DNA of 6,321 nucleotides from an uncultured Eubacteriales bacterium (GCA_934489735.1 CAKSSR010000053.1:1-6321), one strand, 5' to 3'. Positions 1-6,208 are shown, counted from the first letter of the stretch. Numbers and translations are program-made. Notes: generated from the sequence alone by a model not told the origin.

Positions 1-123
1 TATTTTTACCTATTTATACATAAATTCATTATCATTTAACAAATCTCTTACTTTTCAATACATATATTATGACAAATTCATAGCCGAGTCTATCTTGAGG
101 AAGTGTTCCCATAAAGGATTGTC
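1..123. other. Left-edge DNA beyond the terminator, no confident gene
   Basis: No complete gene is supported. On the minus strand a 26-codon open frame (32-112) starts MGTLPQDRLGYEFV and has no ribosome-binding site in front. The stretch from about 112 downward has less AT than the flanks and begins after TTTAT, and might be the left end of another IS200/IS605-type element running off the window, as discussed in the findings. TGACAA (70-75) and TTGTCA (119-124) form a short inverted pair of uncertain meaning. Confidence 0.25.
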
Positions 124-158
124 AAAAAAAGCTTCAGATTTATCAATTCTCCGAAGCC
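124..158 (-). terminator. Intrinsic terminator ending the cluster
   Basis: On the minus strand GGCTTCGGA (150-158) pairs with TCTGAAGCT (130-138) as a 9-bp stem with two G-T wobbles and an 11-base loop, followed at once by a run of seven T residues (124-130). This is a standard Rho-independent terminator, lying about 100 bases after the GNAT-like stop. It acts in the direction of the cluster only; the plus strand gives AAGCC followed by a broken T-rich tract, so weak activity that way is also possible. Confidence 0.87.
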
Positions 159-260
159 TTTTCTTTAATTTTATTATTAAATTTTAAATTAAATCTATTC
201 AGTTTATATTAAATTCGTGCTCCGCTTTTAACTTTTCTCTATCCACAATTTGAGATTCTA

Positions 261-617
261 TTACTTTTCACTGCATTTGCACTTGCATTTGTTTAGATTT
301 AAAGCTATATTAAACTTAAGTTTATCAATTTCATCTTCAAATCCAAAATTTATTAAATAATTTGAAACTATGCTTCTCTGCTTATCATATGTAATCAAAA
401 ACTTGTTTCTATTCATAGCGTAGTTGATAACAGATTTGATCATTGAGTCAACATATTCTTTATTTATTTCTTCGCTAAACAATATCATATCTATTATTTC
501 CACTACATTTACGTCAATATCCAGTAATATATATCCTAAAATTATTCCATCTTCCTTGACTCTAAGTATACTTACATTTTCTTTATCTTTTATCTCGACT
601 GGTAAAATTGTTACCAT
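261..617 (-). CDS. Small GNAT-like protein with a Cys-Lys-Cys-Lys-Cys tail
   Basis: A 118-residue protein that looks like the C-terminal part of a GNAT N-acetyltransferase fold: a strand pair around VSILRVKEDGIILGYILLDI (15-34), an acidic strand EIIDMILF (40-47), a helix about 54-68 (YVDSMIKSVINYAMN) and a terminal NYLINFGFE (87-94) of the kind that closes GNAT domains. The usual acetyl-CoA pyrophosphate loop (Q/R-x-x-G-x-G/A) is absent, so acetyltransferase activity is doubtful and the protein may have another role. The end KCKCKCSEK puts three alternating cysteines at 111, 113 and 115, possibly a metal site. GAGAGG at 626-631 lies 8 bases before the ATG and overlaps the rluB stop, so it is translated with rluB. 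It is the last gene before the terminator. I do not recognise a named family. Confidence 0.7.
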   Translation of the reverse strand: MVTILPVEIKDKENVSILRVKEDGIILGYILLDIDVNVVEIIDMILFSEEINKEYVDSMIKSVINYAMNRNKFLITYDKQRSIVSNYLINFGFEDEIDKLKFNIALNLNKCKCKCSEK

Positions 618-630
618 TTCAAATACCTCT

Positions 631-1359
631 CTATGCTCTATTATTTGGAATCAAACTAAGTACTTCACTTTCGCTCAAATCTCTCCATTTTGATGGTTTT
701 AGCATTCCCAATTTAATATGACCTATTGCAATTCTTTTTAATCTTGCCACTTCCAAACCTAAAGATTCGCACATTCTTCTTATCTGTCTGTTCTTTCCCT
801 CATATATAGTCATCTTTAGGACTGTTCTTCCTTCTTCCTGCGTGATAATTCTTACATCTGCTGGGGATGTCATTTCGTTATCAATTTTCATTCCAGTTCT
901 CAAAGTCTTCAATTGATCCTCATTTATATCTGGTCTAACGGTTACTCTGTAAGTCTTTGCTATATGATTCTTTGGATGAGAAATCAAGTTTGCAAATTCT
1001 CCGTCATTTGTCATCAATAGAAGTCCTTCTGAATTCTTATCCAATCTTCCAACTGGATACATTCTACCCCCTGCATCTTTTATCAACTCTGCGACGCATT
1101 TCCTTCCCATCTCGTCATTCATAGTAGTAACGTATCCCCTTGGTTTATTTAATATTATATACCTTTTATCATTTTTTAAAGATATCTTCTTTCCCTGTAC
1201 ATAAACTTTATCTTTTTCTGGATTGACACTCATTCCAATATGAGCTATATCTCCATTAACCTTCACTTTTCCCTCTTCTATCAATCTTTCGCTTGCTCTT
1301 CTGGAGGCAACTCCACAATCCGCCATAAATTTTTGTAATCTTACTTTATTATCTGTCAT
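631..1359 (-). CDS. rluB: 23S rRNA pseudouridine synthase, RsuA/RluB family
   Basis: A 242-residue enzyme that converts a uridine in large-subunit rRNA (position 2605 in E. coli numbering for RluB) to pseudouridine. The N-terminal S4 RNA-binding domain covers about 6-55 (RLQKFMADCGVASRRASERLI, with VNG at 34-36). The catalytic motif is GRLDKNSEGLLL (104-115) with Asp107 as nucleophile; KNRQIRRM (179-186) is the second family motif. The usual Thr in the catalytic loop is Ser110 here, a mild change. Family assignment to RluB rather than RsuA is supported by synteny with scpAB and dacB, the order known in Bacillus. The ATG is 6 bases after the dacB stop, and its ribosome-binding site AAAGGA overlaps the last dacB codons, so the two are co-expressed. 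Confidence 0.95.
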   Translation of the reverse strand: MTDNKVRLQKFMADCGVASRRASERLIEEGKVKVNGDIAHIGMSVNPEKDKVYVQGKKISLKNDKRYIILNKPRGYVTTMNDEMGRKCVAELIKDAGGRMYPVGRLDKNSEGLLLMTNDGEFANLISHPKNHIAKTYRVTVRPDINEDQLKTLRTGMKIDNEMTSPADVRIITQEEGRTVLKMTIYEGKNRQIRRMCESLGLEVARLKRIAIGHIKLGMLKPSKWRDLSESEVLSLIPNNRA

Positions 1360-1365
1360 ATTTTT

Positions 1366-2511
1366 TTAATCCTTTCCCAAAAAGGACTTTATATTCTTAA
1401 TTATCTTTGATAAAAAATTGTCCTTTTTCTTATAATTCACAGACTTTGTACATCTTATTGGATTTACAAATACTATATTGTCGTCTATATAATAAACAAT
1501 TCTTCCTACTACTTGCTTTTCGTTGAGAGGAGAATATAAAAACCTTGGCAATTCTATTACTCTTTTTATCTTTGATACATCTTCTTTTTTGAATGTAGTT
1601 TTTTTTGATGTAACAGATCTGACAGTCACTTTATCTTCGTCCGAGCCAACAACCGGTAATTCAACTTCAAAATTACTATCATCGAACACATGTCCTTCCA
1701 CTCTTGAGAATGAGTAGTCGTAAATCGTTTTATGGTCATTCCAGTCACTTGGTGCATTTAAAGTAACCGCCACCAACCTAATTCCATCCCGTTCTGCACA
1801 TGATACCAAACAACGTCCAGCTTTCTTTGTAAAGCCTGTTTTTATTCCGACACATCCGTCATACATTTTCAATAATTTATTATGATTACTATAAGTGCAC
1901 GTCTTCGGAGGGTAGATAAATGATACCTTCATGCTCTTTTTTGATACTATATCATAAAATTTCTCATTTTCCATTGCATACGCTCCTAAAATTGCCATAT
2001 CCATAGCAGTGGAATGATGGCAACCGCTGTCGAGTCCTGATGGAGTGACAAAGCAAGTATCTTTTAATCCTATTTGTCTTGCCTTTTCGTTCATCAAATC
2101 TACAAATTTCTCTCTTGTTCCTCCTATAGCCAATGCAACCGAGTTAGCTGCATCATTTCCTGAACATAAAAGCATTCCTTGACATAACGAATATAAGCTG
2201 ATAACGTCTTTGGCCCTAAGTCCCATTGACGATCCTTCTACTCTCACCATTTCGTCGGTAATTGATACTTCTTTATTACATAAGTCTGAATTCTCCAATG
2301 CTATCAATGCTGTCATTATTTTTGTCGTGCTTGCCATTGGCATTGGTTCAGATTCATTTTTTGCAAAAATTTTCTCTCCGCTGTCAGCACTTATAACCAC
2401 GGCTGATTTTGCTGATATTGTCGGCTCAGATATACAGTTCTGTTTTTCTATGCAATTACTATTGACGCTTACCAAACCCAATAAAATTAAACTAATTATA
2501 ACTTTCGACAT
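1366..2511 (-). CDS. dacB: D-alanyl-D-alanine carboxypeptidase, PBP5 type (peptidase S11)
   Basis: A 381-residue exported serine carboxypeptidase that removes the terminal D-Ala from peptidoglycan stem peptides, lowering cross-linking. The catalytic set is complete: STTK (61-64, nucleophile Ser61 and Lys64), SGN (117-119) and KTG (224-226). A hydrophobic start (about 3-17) looks like a short signal sequence; I do not see a proper lipobox. The C-terminal PBP5 beta domain spans about 276-352, and the end (DNFLSKIIKNIKSFLGKD) could form an amphipathic membrane-binding helix as in PBP5. AGGTGG (2516-2521) precedes the ATG. The position between scpAB and rluB matches Bacillus dacB, a mother-cell enzyme that trims spore cortex, but dacF-like or vegetative roles cannot be excluded. 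Twelve cysteines are unusual for an exported wall enzyme. Confidence 0.92.
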   Translation of the reverse strand: MSKVIISLILLGLVSVNSNCIEKQNCISEPTISAKSAVVISADSGEKIFAKNESEPMPMASTTKIMTALIALENSDLCNKEVSITDEMVRVEGSSMGLRAKDVISLYSLCQGMLLCSGNDAANSVALAIGGTREKFVDLMNEKARQIGLKDTCFVTPSGLDSGCHHSTAMDMAILGAYAMENEKFYDIVSKKSMKVSFIYPPKTCTYSNHNKLLKMYDGCVGIKTGFTKKAGRCLVSCAERDGIRLVAVTLNAPSDWNDHKTIYDYSFSRVEGHVFDDSNFEVELPVVGSDEDKVTVRSVTSKKTTFKKEDVSKIKRVIELPRFLYSPLNEKQVVGRIVYYIDDNIVFVNPIRCTKSVNYKKKDNFLSKIIKNIKSFLGKD

Positions 2512-2563
2512 ATAACCACCTACTCAATTTACTTAAACATATAATATTTATATGCAAGTCAAA

Positions 2564-2591
2564 TTTATATAGAATCTTAGTCAAATGCCAA
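2564..2591 (-). promoter_or_regulatory. Possible promoter for dacB-rluB
   Basis: The 113-base gap between ytfJ and dacB (2512-2624) is the largest break inside the cluster. On the minus strand TTGGCA (2586-2591) and TATAAA (2564-2569) are 16 bases apart, a passable sigma-A pair that would start transcription near 2557, about 45 bases before the dacB ATG. A CATATAAAT element at 2546-2554 loosely resembles a sigma-E -10 box (the forespore/mother-cell programme controls dacB in Bacillus), but I see no good -35 for it. In such AT-rich DNA chance matches are common. No terminator is visible after ytfJ, so read-through from upstream is also possible. Confidence 0.3.
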
Positions 2592-2624
2592 AATTTCATG
2601 ATAATAATCTAAAGCCAGTCAATC

Positions 2625-3020
2625 TTATTGCTTGTCTTTCTTTCCAAATCGTTCTTTTATGACTCTACCAATCTTGTCAATCAAATCAGGTGCTGTTGCA
2701 ATAATTCTGTCCAATGCTCCCTCGAATGATTCTATTTGCAATAACTTTACATCTCCTTCTTGATTAACAGACAAAAATGCTATTGGAGTTATATTAATTC
2801 CTGCTCCGCTTCCTCCTCCGAACAAATCTTTATCCTCTGCCTTTTTTGATGCAAAGTCAGAGCCACCTGCTGCAAATCCATAGCTTACTTTTGATATAGG
2901 AATTATAAATGATCCGTTACCTAAGTCAATTTTTTCTCCCACGATCGTATTAGCATCAACCATGCACTTTATTTTTTCCATAGTTGTTCCTGCCAGATCT
3001 TTAACTTGATTATCTTTCAT
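2625..3020 (-). CDS. ytfJ: GerW family sporulation protein YtfJ
   Basis: A 131-residue member of the YtfJ/GerW family, found almost only in spore-formers and linked in Bacillus and Streptomyces to spore properties and germination. Its molecular role is not established. The family signature is intact: VDANTIVGEKIDLGNG (21-36), IPISKVSYGFAAGGSDF (40-56), and FGGGSGAGINITPIAFLSV (67-85). The basic C-terminus (IKERFGKKDKQ) is usual. There is no signal peptide or membrane helix. A GGTGGTG stretch upstream of the ATG serves as ribosome-binding site. It follows the DUF2953 gene by 15 bases, as ytfJ follows ytfI in Bacillus. This gene is the best single marker in the window that the host is, or descends from, a spore-former. 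Confidence 0.95.
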   Translation of the reverse strand: MKDNQVKDLAGTTMEKIKCMVDANTIVGEKIDLGNGSFIIPISKVSYGFAAGGSDFASKKAEDKDLFGGGSGAGINITPIAFLSVNQEGDVKLLQIESFEGALDRIIATAPDLIDKIGRVIKERFGKKDKQ

Positions 3021-3035
3021 ATTATCGCACCACCA

Positions 3036-3653
3036 TCAATCTTTAATCTTCACGTAATCCATGCTTAAACAGATTATAAAACATATTAAATATATAATTC
3101 TTATCTTAAATCTTATATCATATTTTACTTCTTCTTGGTTACATGGACTCTCAATAAATAAAGGTTTTATATCCAGATAGAAGTCATCGCATTTTGAATT
3201 CATATCAAACATACTTAAAAATGGATATATTACTGCACATATCTTGCCATACTTTACAGCTACGTCATAGGCGCTGTCCGAAACCACATCTATTTTCATA
3301 TGGCACTTATATATTTTTATTTTTTTTAAAAGTTTGCTTAACCTATTCTTAATTATTTTAGTTATCTTTAGTATTATGCCCAAAAATTCTTTTAAATTAT
3401 TACTTTTCAAAAACTTTGATGATATCTTATCATAAAAACTGTGACTTTTATCATCATTTCCTTCAATTTTATCATTATTTCTCTTCTGATCCTTTTTCTG
3501 ATGTGAATTAAGCCTATCATTATTAATTAAATCATATGCTAAAAACATATACTTTACTTTTATATACATTTCTCCGTCATAGCATATCGTGCAATGGACG
3601 TTAATTATAAGTAAAATAAATATCAAAGCTATAATAATTATTAAAAGTATCAT
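3036..3653 (-). CDS. DUF2953 membrane-anchored protein (YtfI-like)
   Basis: A 205-residue protein of unknown biochemical function. It opens with a hydrophobic helix (about 1-18), has a very basic, low-complexity middle rich in Lys and Asn (about 48-115), and a core with DVVSDSAYDVAVKYGKICAV (122-141), which matches the conserved alanine/tyrosine-glycine segment I associate with DUF2953. A second hydrophobic stretch (IIYLICFIICL, about 186-196) lies near the C-terminus. In Bacillus subtilis the DUF2953 gene ytfI lies directly before ytfJ, and the same order is seen here, which supports the call and suggests a sporulation-linked partnership. The ATG overlaps the scpB stop as ATGA (3650-3653), so translation is probably coupled. 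The YtfJ start follows 15 bases after its TGA. The low-complexity stretch is AT-driven and likely disordered. Confidence 0.85.
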   Translation of the reverse strand: MILLIIIIALIFILLIINVHCTICYDGEMYIKVKYMFLAYDLINNDRLNSHQKKDQKRNNDKIEGNDDKSHSFYDKISSKFLKSNNLKEFLGIILKITKIIKNRLSKLLKKIKIYKCHMKIDVVSDSAYDVAVKYGKICAVIYPFLSMFDMNSKCDDFYLDIKPLFIESPCNQEEVKYDIRFKIRIIYLICFIICLSMDYVKIKD

Positions 3654-4186
3654 TCCAATGTTTCCTCATCTTTGTCTGAATTCGAAACTTTTGGTAGTTC
3701 CTCTATATATGATATCCCAAAACATCTTAAAAAATTAGAAGTCGTTCCATATGTTAAAGGTTTGCCGGGGATCTCTAATCGTCCCTTTTCTTCTATTAAA
3801 TTCTTCTGTATGAGGTTGTTGACTACAGCATTGCAATCAACTCCTCTGACTTGTTCTATATATGATTTAGTCACTGGTTGATTATATGCAACTATTGCTA
3901 ACACTTCCATGGCCGCTTGTGACAATGACATGTTTTTTCTATCATTGAAAAGCTCTTTTACAAACTTCACGTATTCAGATTTCGTACACATTTGATATTT
4001 GTCTTCAAGTTTTATCACTTTTATCCCATGCTCACTTGATGCATATTTATCTATAACTAAATTCATTAATTTCTCTGCCTTGTCTTTTCTTATTCCTATT
4101 ATCTTCGATATTTTCTCTATTGATAAACAATCTCCACTTGCAAAAAGCATAGCTTCAACTATCGGAATATACTTTTCTATTTCCAT
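3650..4186 (-). CDS. scpB: Segregation and condensation protein B
   Basis: ScpB dimerises through winged-helix domains and wraps around the central part of ScpA to regulate the SMC complex. The conserved core is clear: SQAAMEVLAIVAYNQPVT (89-106), RGVD (114-117), then GRLEIPGKPLTYGTTSNFL (135-153) and ELP near residue 163. At 178 residues it is within the usual range. The open frame extends upstream to a TTG at 4240, but that would overlap scpA by over 50 bases and add 18 residues before the typical start MEIEKYIPIVEAMLFASGD. The ATG at 4186, one base after the scpA stop, is the better choice. Its ribosome-binding site is weak, fitting coupling to scpA translation. The C-terminal tail (SNSDKDEE) is acidic. 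The last four bases overlap the next gene as ATGA. Confidence 0.95.
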   Translation of the reverse strand: MEIEKYIPIVEAMLFASGDCLSIEKISKIIGIRKDKAEKLMNLVIDKYASSEHGIKVIKLEDKYQMCTKSEYVKFVKELFNDRKNMSLSQAAMEVLAIVAYNQPVTKSYIEQVRGVDCNAVVNNLIQKNLIEEKGRLEIPGKPLTYGTTSNFLRCFGISYIEELPKVSNSDKDEETLE

Positions 4187-4187
4187 C

Positions 4188-4913
4188 TTAAATTTCCAAC
4201 TTCTTTCTAAATTTAAGCCATAATTTTCCCAAAGAATCAAAGACTATTATCTGTTTGTTCTTTATCAATTCTAGCACGGCTAAGAATGCCGCTATCTTAT
4301 CTGACTTACTCTCTTGCTCTGATATTAATAAATTATAACTCATTTCTTTATTATCCTTGACCGATCTTAAAATATATCCAATTTTTGATGATACAGATAC
4401 TATCTTCCTTGATATTATCTTAGTTAATTTATCCTCTTTCTTTTTGATTTCTTCCCTACTACTAAATTTATTTCTCTTTATTCCATCGTATGCCTCTAAT
4501 AATTTCTCCGCTTTGTGTCTTTTTTTGTACGTCATGTCAGCGTCTATCAGTTCCGGCTTCTTAGTATATGAGTCAAAGCTAATGATATTCCAAAATTTCT
4601 TTGCTAATTCTTTGCATTCTTTATAACTAATAAGCTCAACTCTTAATTTTTTCTCTAATTCTTTTACCTCACTGTGTTCATGCTTTGGCAATAAGTATAA
4701 ACTTTTCATGTATAGTAGCCTCGAGGCCATTTCTAGGAACTCACTTGCTATGTTCATGTCATTTATTTGCATCACGTTTATATATTCTAGGTATTGTTCT
4801 AATAAATCTAGTATGTTTATCTCAATAATACTTATCTTGTTCTTAGATACCAACGATAATAAAAGGTCCAGAGGACCTTCAAATCTTTCAAATTTATATG
4901 ATATTTTATTCAT
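4188..4913 (-). CDS. scpA: Segregation and condensation protein A (kleisin subunit of SMC condensin)
   Basis: ScpA bridges the two heads of the SMC dimer and binds an ScpB dimer, forming the condensin complex that compacts and separates chromosomes at the nucleoid. The 241-residue product has the family signature at its start: FERFEGPLDLLLSLVSKNKI (9-28), followed by the helical region with ASEFLEMASRLLYMKSLYLL (56-75). The middle is charged and lysine-rich. The C-terminal winged-helix domain, which contacts the SMC head, includes KIAAFLAVLELIKNKQI (206-222). Length is usual for the family. One base separates its TAA (4188-4190) from the preferred scpB ATG, so translational coupling and matched expression are likely. 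A TTG start six codons upstream is possible but less well supported. Confidence 0.95.
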   Translation of the reverse strand: MNKISYKFERFEGPLDLLLSLVSKNKISIIEINILDLLEQYLEYINVMQINDMNIASEFLEMASRLLYMKSLYLLPKHEHSEVKELEKKLRVELISYKECKELAKKFWNIISFDSYTKKPELIDADMTYKKRHKAEKLLEAYDGIKRNKFSSREEIKKKEDKLTKIISRKIVSVSSKIGYILRSVKDNKEMSYNLLISEQESKSDKIAAFLAVLELIKNKQIIVFDSLGKLWLKFRKKLEI

Positions 4914-4921
4914 AACTTCAA

Positions 4922-4929
4922 CCTTTTCC
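4922..4929 (-). promoter_or_regulatory. Ribosome-binding site deciding the scpA start
   Basis: GGAAAAGG lies 8 bases before the ATG at 4911-4913. The longer in-frame alternative starts at a TTG at 4931, which has no purine-rich site before it and would add six residues not expected in the family. I therefore place the scpA start at 4913. Confidence 0.6.
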
Positions 4930-4937
4930 AATAAATT

Positions 4938-5621
4938 TCAAAAAGATACCAACCTAAATGGTAATGAAGTTAACCACATAACCCATCCGAATAACCAATT
5001 TTGAATCATATACATAGGCACTCTTAATAAGCTTGATGAGAGAAAGAAAAAAATCAGTATAAAAATTATAAATTTGTATCTATATACCTTTTCAAAAAAG
5101 CTATCGAGAATCCTATCCGGTATAAAAGACATCAAAATTTTAGAGCCATCCAATGGTGGAAGTGGAATCATGTTAAAAACTGCTGAGGCCAGGTTGATCA
5201 TTATATAATATTGGAAGAAAATCTGTACCATGTAGAAGATATCGTTATTCATATTGTGAACAAATACAATCACAGCATTAAAAATTACTCCTCCAAGCAA
5301 TGCAGCTAGTATGTTTGATAGCGGTCCAGCTAAAGCTACTAAAGCTGTATATAGCTTTTTCCTCTTAAAATTATCATAATTCACTGGTACTGGTTTCCCC
5401 CAGCCTACTCCGATAAGTAACATCATTAAAGTTCCAATTATGTCTATATGTTCAAGTGGTGCTAAAGTAAGTCTGCCCATCCGTTTAGCAGTATCGTCAC
5501 CCAATCTGTATGCCATATAGCTATGGGCAAATTCATGCACCGGTATCACGAAGAAAGCTATTATACTAACTGCTAAGGCTTTTAATAAAAATTGTTCCAA
5601 TCCGTTAAAAAATAAACTCAT
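4938..5621 (-). CDS. Site-2 protease family (M50) intramembrane zinc metalloprotease
   Basis: A 227-residue membrane protein of the compact M50 group (COG1994, SpoIVFB-related) that would cleave substrates within the membrane. The zinc-binding motif HEFAH is at residues 29-33 in the first membrane helix, and the third zinc ligand is in NMIPLPPLDG (150-159), the classic N-x-x-P...LDG motif. AGPLSN at 98-103 is also typical of the family. Several further hydrophobic segments follow, including a strong one near 184-200. There is no PDZ domain, which separates it from RseP/RasP, and no CBS domain. Length is normal for clostridial members. The ATG at 5621 is preceded by GAAGGA. The gene starts the cluster, 24 bases before the preferred scpA ATG, suggesting co-transcription. 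The physiological substrate cannot be told; a sporulation role is possible from context but unproven. Confidence 0.93.
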   Translation of the reverse strand: MSLFFNGLEQFLLKALAVSIIAFFVIPVHEFAHSYMAYRLGDDTAKRMGRLTLAPLEHIDIIGTLMMLLIGVGWGKPVPVNYDNFKRKKLYTALVALAGPLSNILAALLGGVIFNAVIVFVHNMNNDIFYMVQIFFQYYIMINLASAVFNMIPLPPLDGSKILMSFIPDRILDSFFEKVYRYKFIIFILIFFFLSSSLLRVPMYMIQNWLFGWVMWLTSLPFRLVSF

Positions 5622-5758
5622 AAGACTAATTCCTTCTAAATTATTTCAATTCTTTCTAAAAATAGAAAGCGGCTTCAAACTCTTTACCTTTACATTCAGA
5701 GTCTCCGCCACATATATTTCACAACTTCGTAATAAGACGACATTGTATTCTTTAAGTT
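5622..5758. other. Spacer between rnpB and the protease gene, with a small hairpin and a broken coding-like stretch
   Basis: No confident gene or promoter is visible here. On the minus strand a 7-bp hairpin, CTTTCTA-TTTT-TAGAAAG (5652-5669), lies upstream of the protease start. It has no U-tract after it, so it is not a standard terminator; it could affect mRNA processing or stability, or be chance. The stretch 5646-5743 has a coding look, with two short frames offset from each other, but no good ribosome-binding site. It is described in the findings. The protease ribosome-binding site GAAGGA lies about 10 bases before its ATG. Confidence 0.3.
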
Positions 5759-6113
5759 GAGAGTAGGTCTATAAGCCGAATTTTGTTAAAAGTGATCATC
5801 TATCTTGGCTAAATGTTGCCATTTAGCTCGGTGCCACCTACAACTAACGTCGGGCCGACGTAAAATCGTTCCAATACGGTGTTGCTTCGGATAGGGTTTA
5901 CAGAGCTACATAGTCACCTATATAGCTAGTGAGCTCTTACCTCGCTTTTCCACCCTTACCAGTCATATTGATAAACTGGCGGTATATTTCTGTTGCACTT
6001 TCCCTAGAGTCGCCTCCGGTGGCCGTTAGCCACTATCCTGCCCTATGAAGCTCGGACTTTCCTCACGTAGAGTCTTTTAAACATATCTACCTGCGACCAC
6101 TCAACCTACTCTC
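5759..6113 (-). ncRNA. rnpB: RNase P RNA, type A (complete)
   Basis: This is the catalytic RNA of ribonuclease P, which with the RnpA protein removes 5' leaders from pre-tRNAs. Universal blocks appear in order on the minus strand: GAGGAAAGUCC, GGGCAGG, a P8 hairpin with loop UAACG, AGUGCAACAGAAA, GGUAAGAGCUCAC, AUAGAUGAUCAC and the 3' block UUCGGCUUAUAGACC. The ends are fixed by a perfect 10-bp P1 helix between GAGAGUAGGU (6104-6113) and ACCUACUCUC (5759-5768). P18 is an 8-bp stem capped by a GCAA tetraloop (5808-5827). The P16/P17 hairpin (5847-5861) has GCCC (5852-5855) able to pair with GGGC (6040-6043) as the P6 pseudoknot, which marks type A rather than the Bacillus type B fold. Length is about 355 nt. 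No clear intrinsic terminator follows, so some transcripts may run into the protease gene. Confidence 0.97.
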
Positions 6114-6118
6114 ATTAC

Positions 6119-6147
6119 ATTCTAATACAAAATCAGTAAAATGTCAA
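6119..6147 (-). promoter_or_regulatory. Sigma-A promoter of rnpB
   Basis: On the minus strand a perfect -35 box TTGACA (6142-6147) is followed by a 17-base spacer and a -10 box TAGAAT (6119-6124), one base from consensus. Transcription should start about 6 bases further on, at 6112-6113. That is exactly where the first strand of RNase P helix P1 begins, so promoter and RNA boundary support each other. A 12-base perfect palindrome (6144-6155) overlaps the -35 box. The promoter lies about 100 bases downstream of the insertion-sequence end. Confidence 0.88.
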
Positions 6148-6208
6148 TATATTGATTGTCGTTGTCATTACATTTTTCTTAAAATTTTCTAAAATATCAT
6201 TAGCCATT

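Noticed and set aside
424..693. Plus-strand open frame opposite the GNAT-like gene and the end of rluB
   Set aside because: It is rich in Ser, Thr and Ile in the way antisense frames of AT-rich genes are, shows no family motif, and overlaps well-supported genes on the other strand.
1523..1717. Plus-strand open frame inside dacB
   Set aside because: Antisense to the PBP5 C-terminal domain, with no motif and no ribosome-binding site.
2210..2515. Plus-strand open frame opposite the dacB N-terminal half
   Set aside because: The opposite strand encodes the catalytic STTK region; the hydrophobic composition is a mirror effect.
3672..4223. Two plus-strand open frames opposite scpB
   Set aside because: They lie over conserved ScpB coding sequence and have no recognisable family.
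4187..4240. Upstream TTG start for scpB
   Set aside because: It would overlap scpA by over 50 bases and add residues not typical of ScpB; the ATG at 4186 gives the expected start.
4357..5004. Plus-strand open frames opposite scpA and the M50 gene
   Set aside because: Serine- and isoleucine-rich mirror frames without motifs; the minus-strand genes are certain.
5652..5669. Hairpin CTTTCTA-TTTT-TAGAAAG as a terminator of rnpB
   Set aside because: No U-tract follows on either strand, and the stem is only A/T-rich with two G-C pairs.
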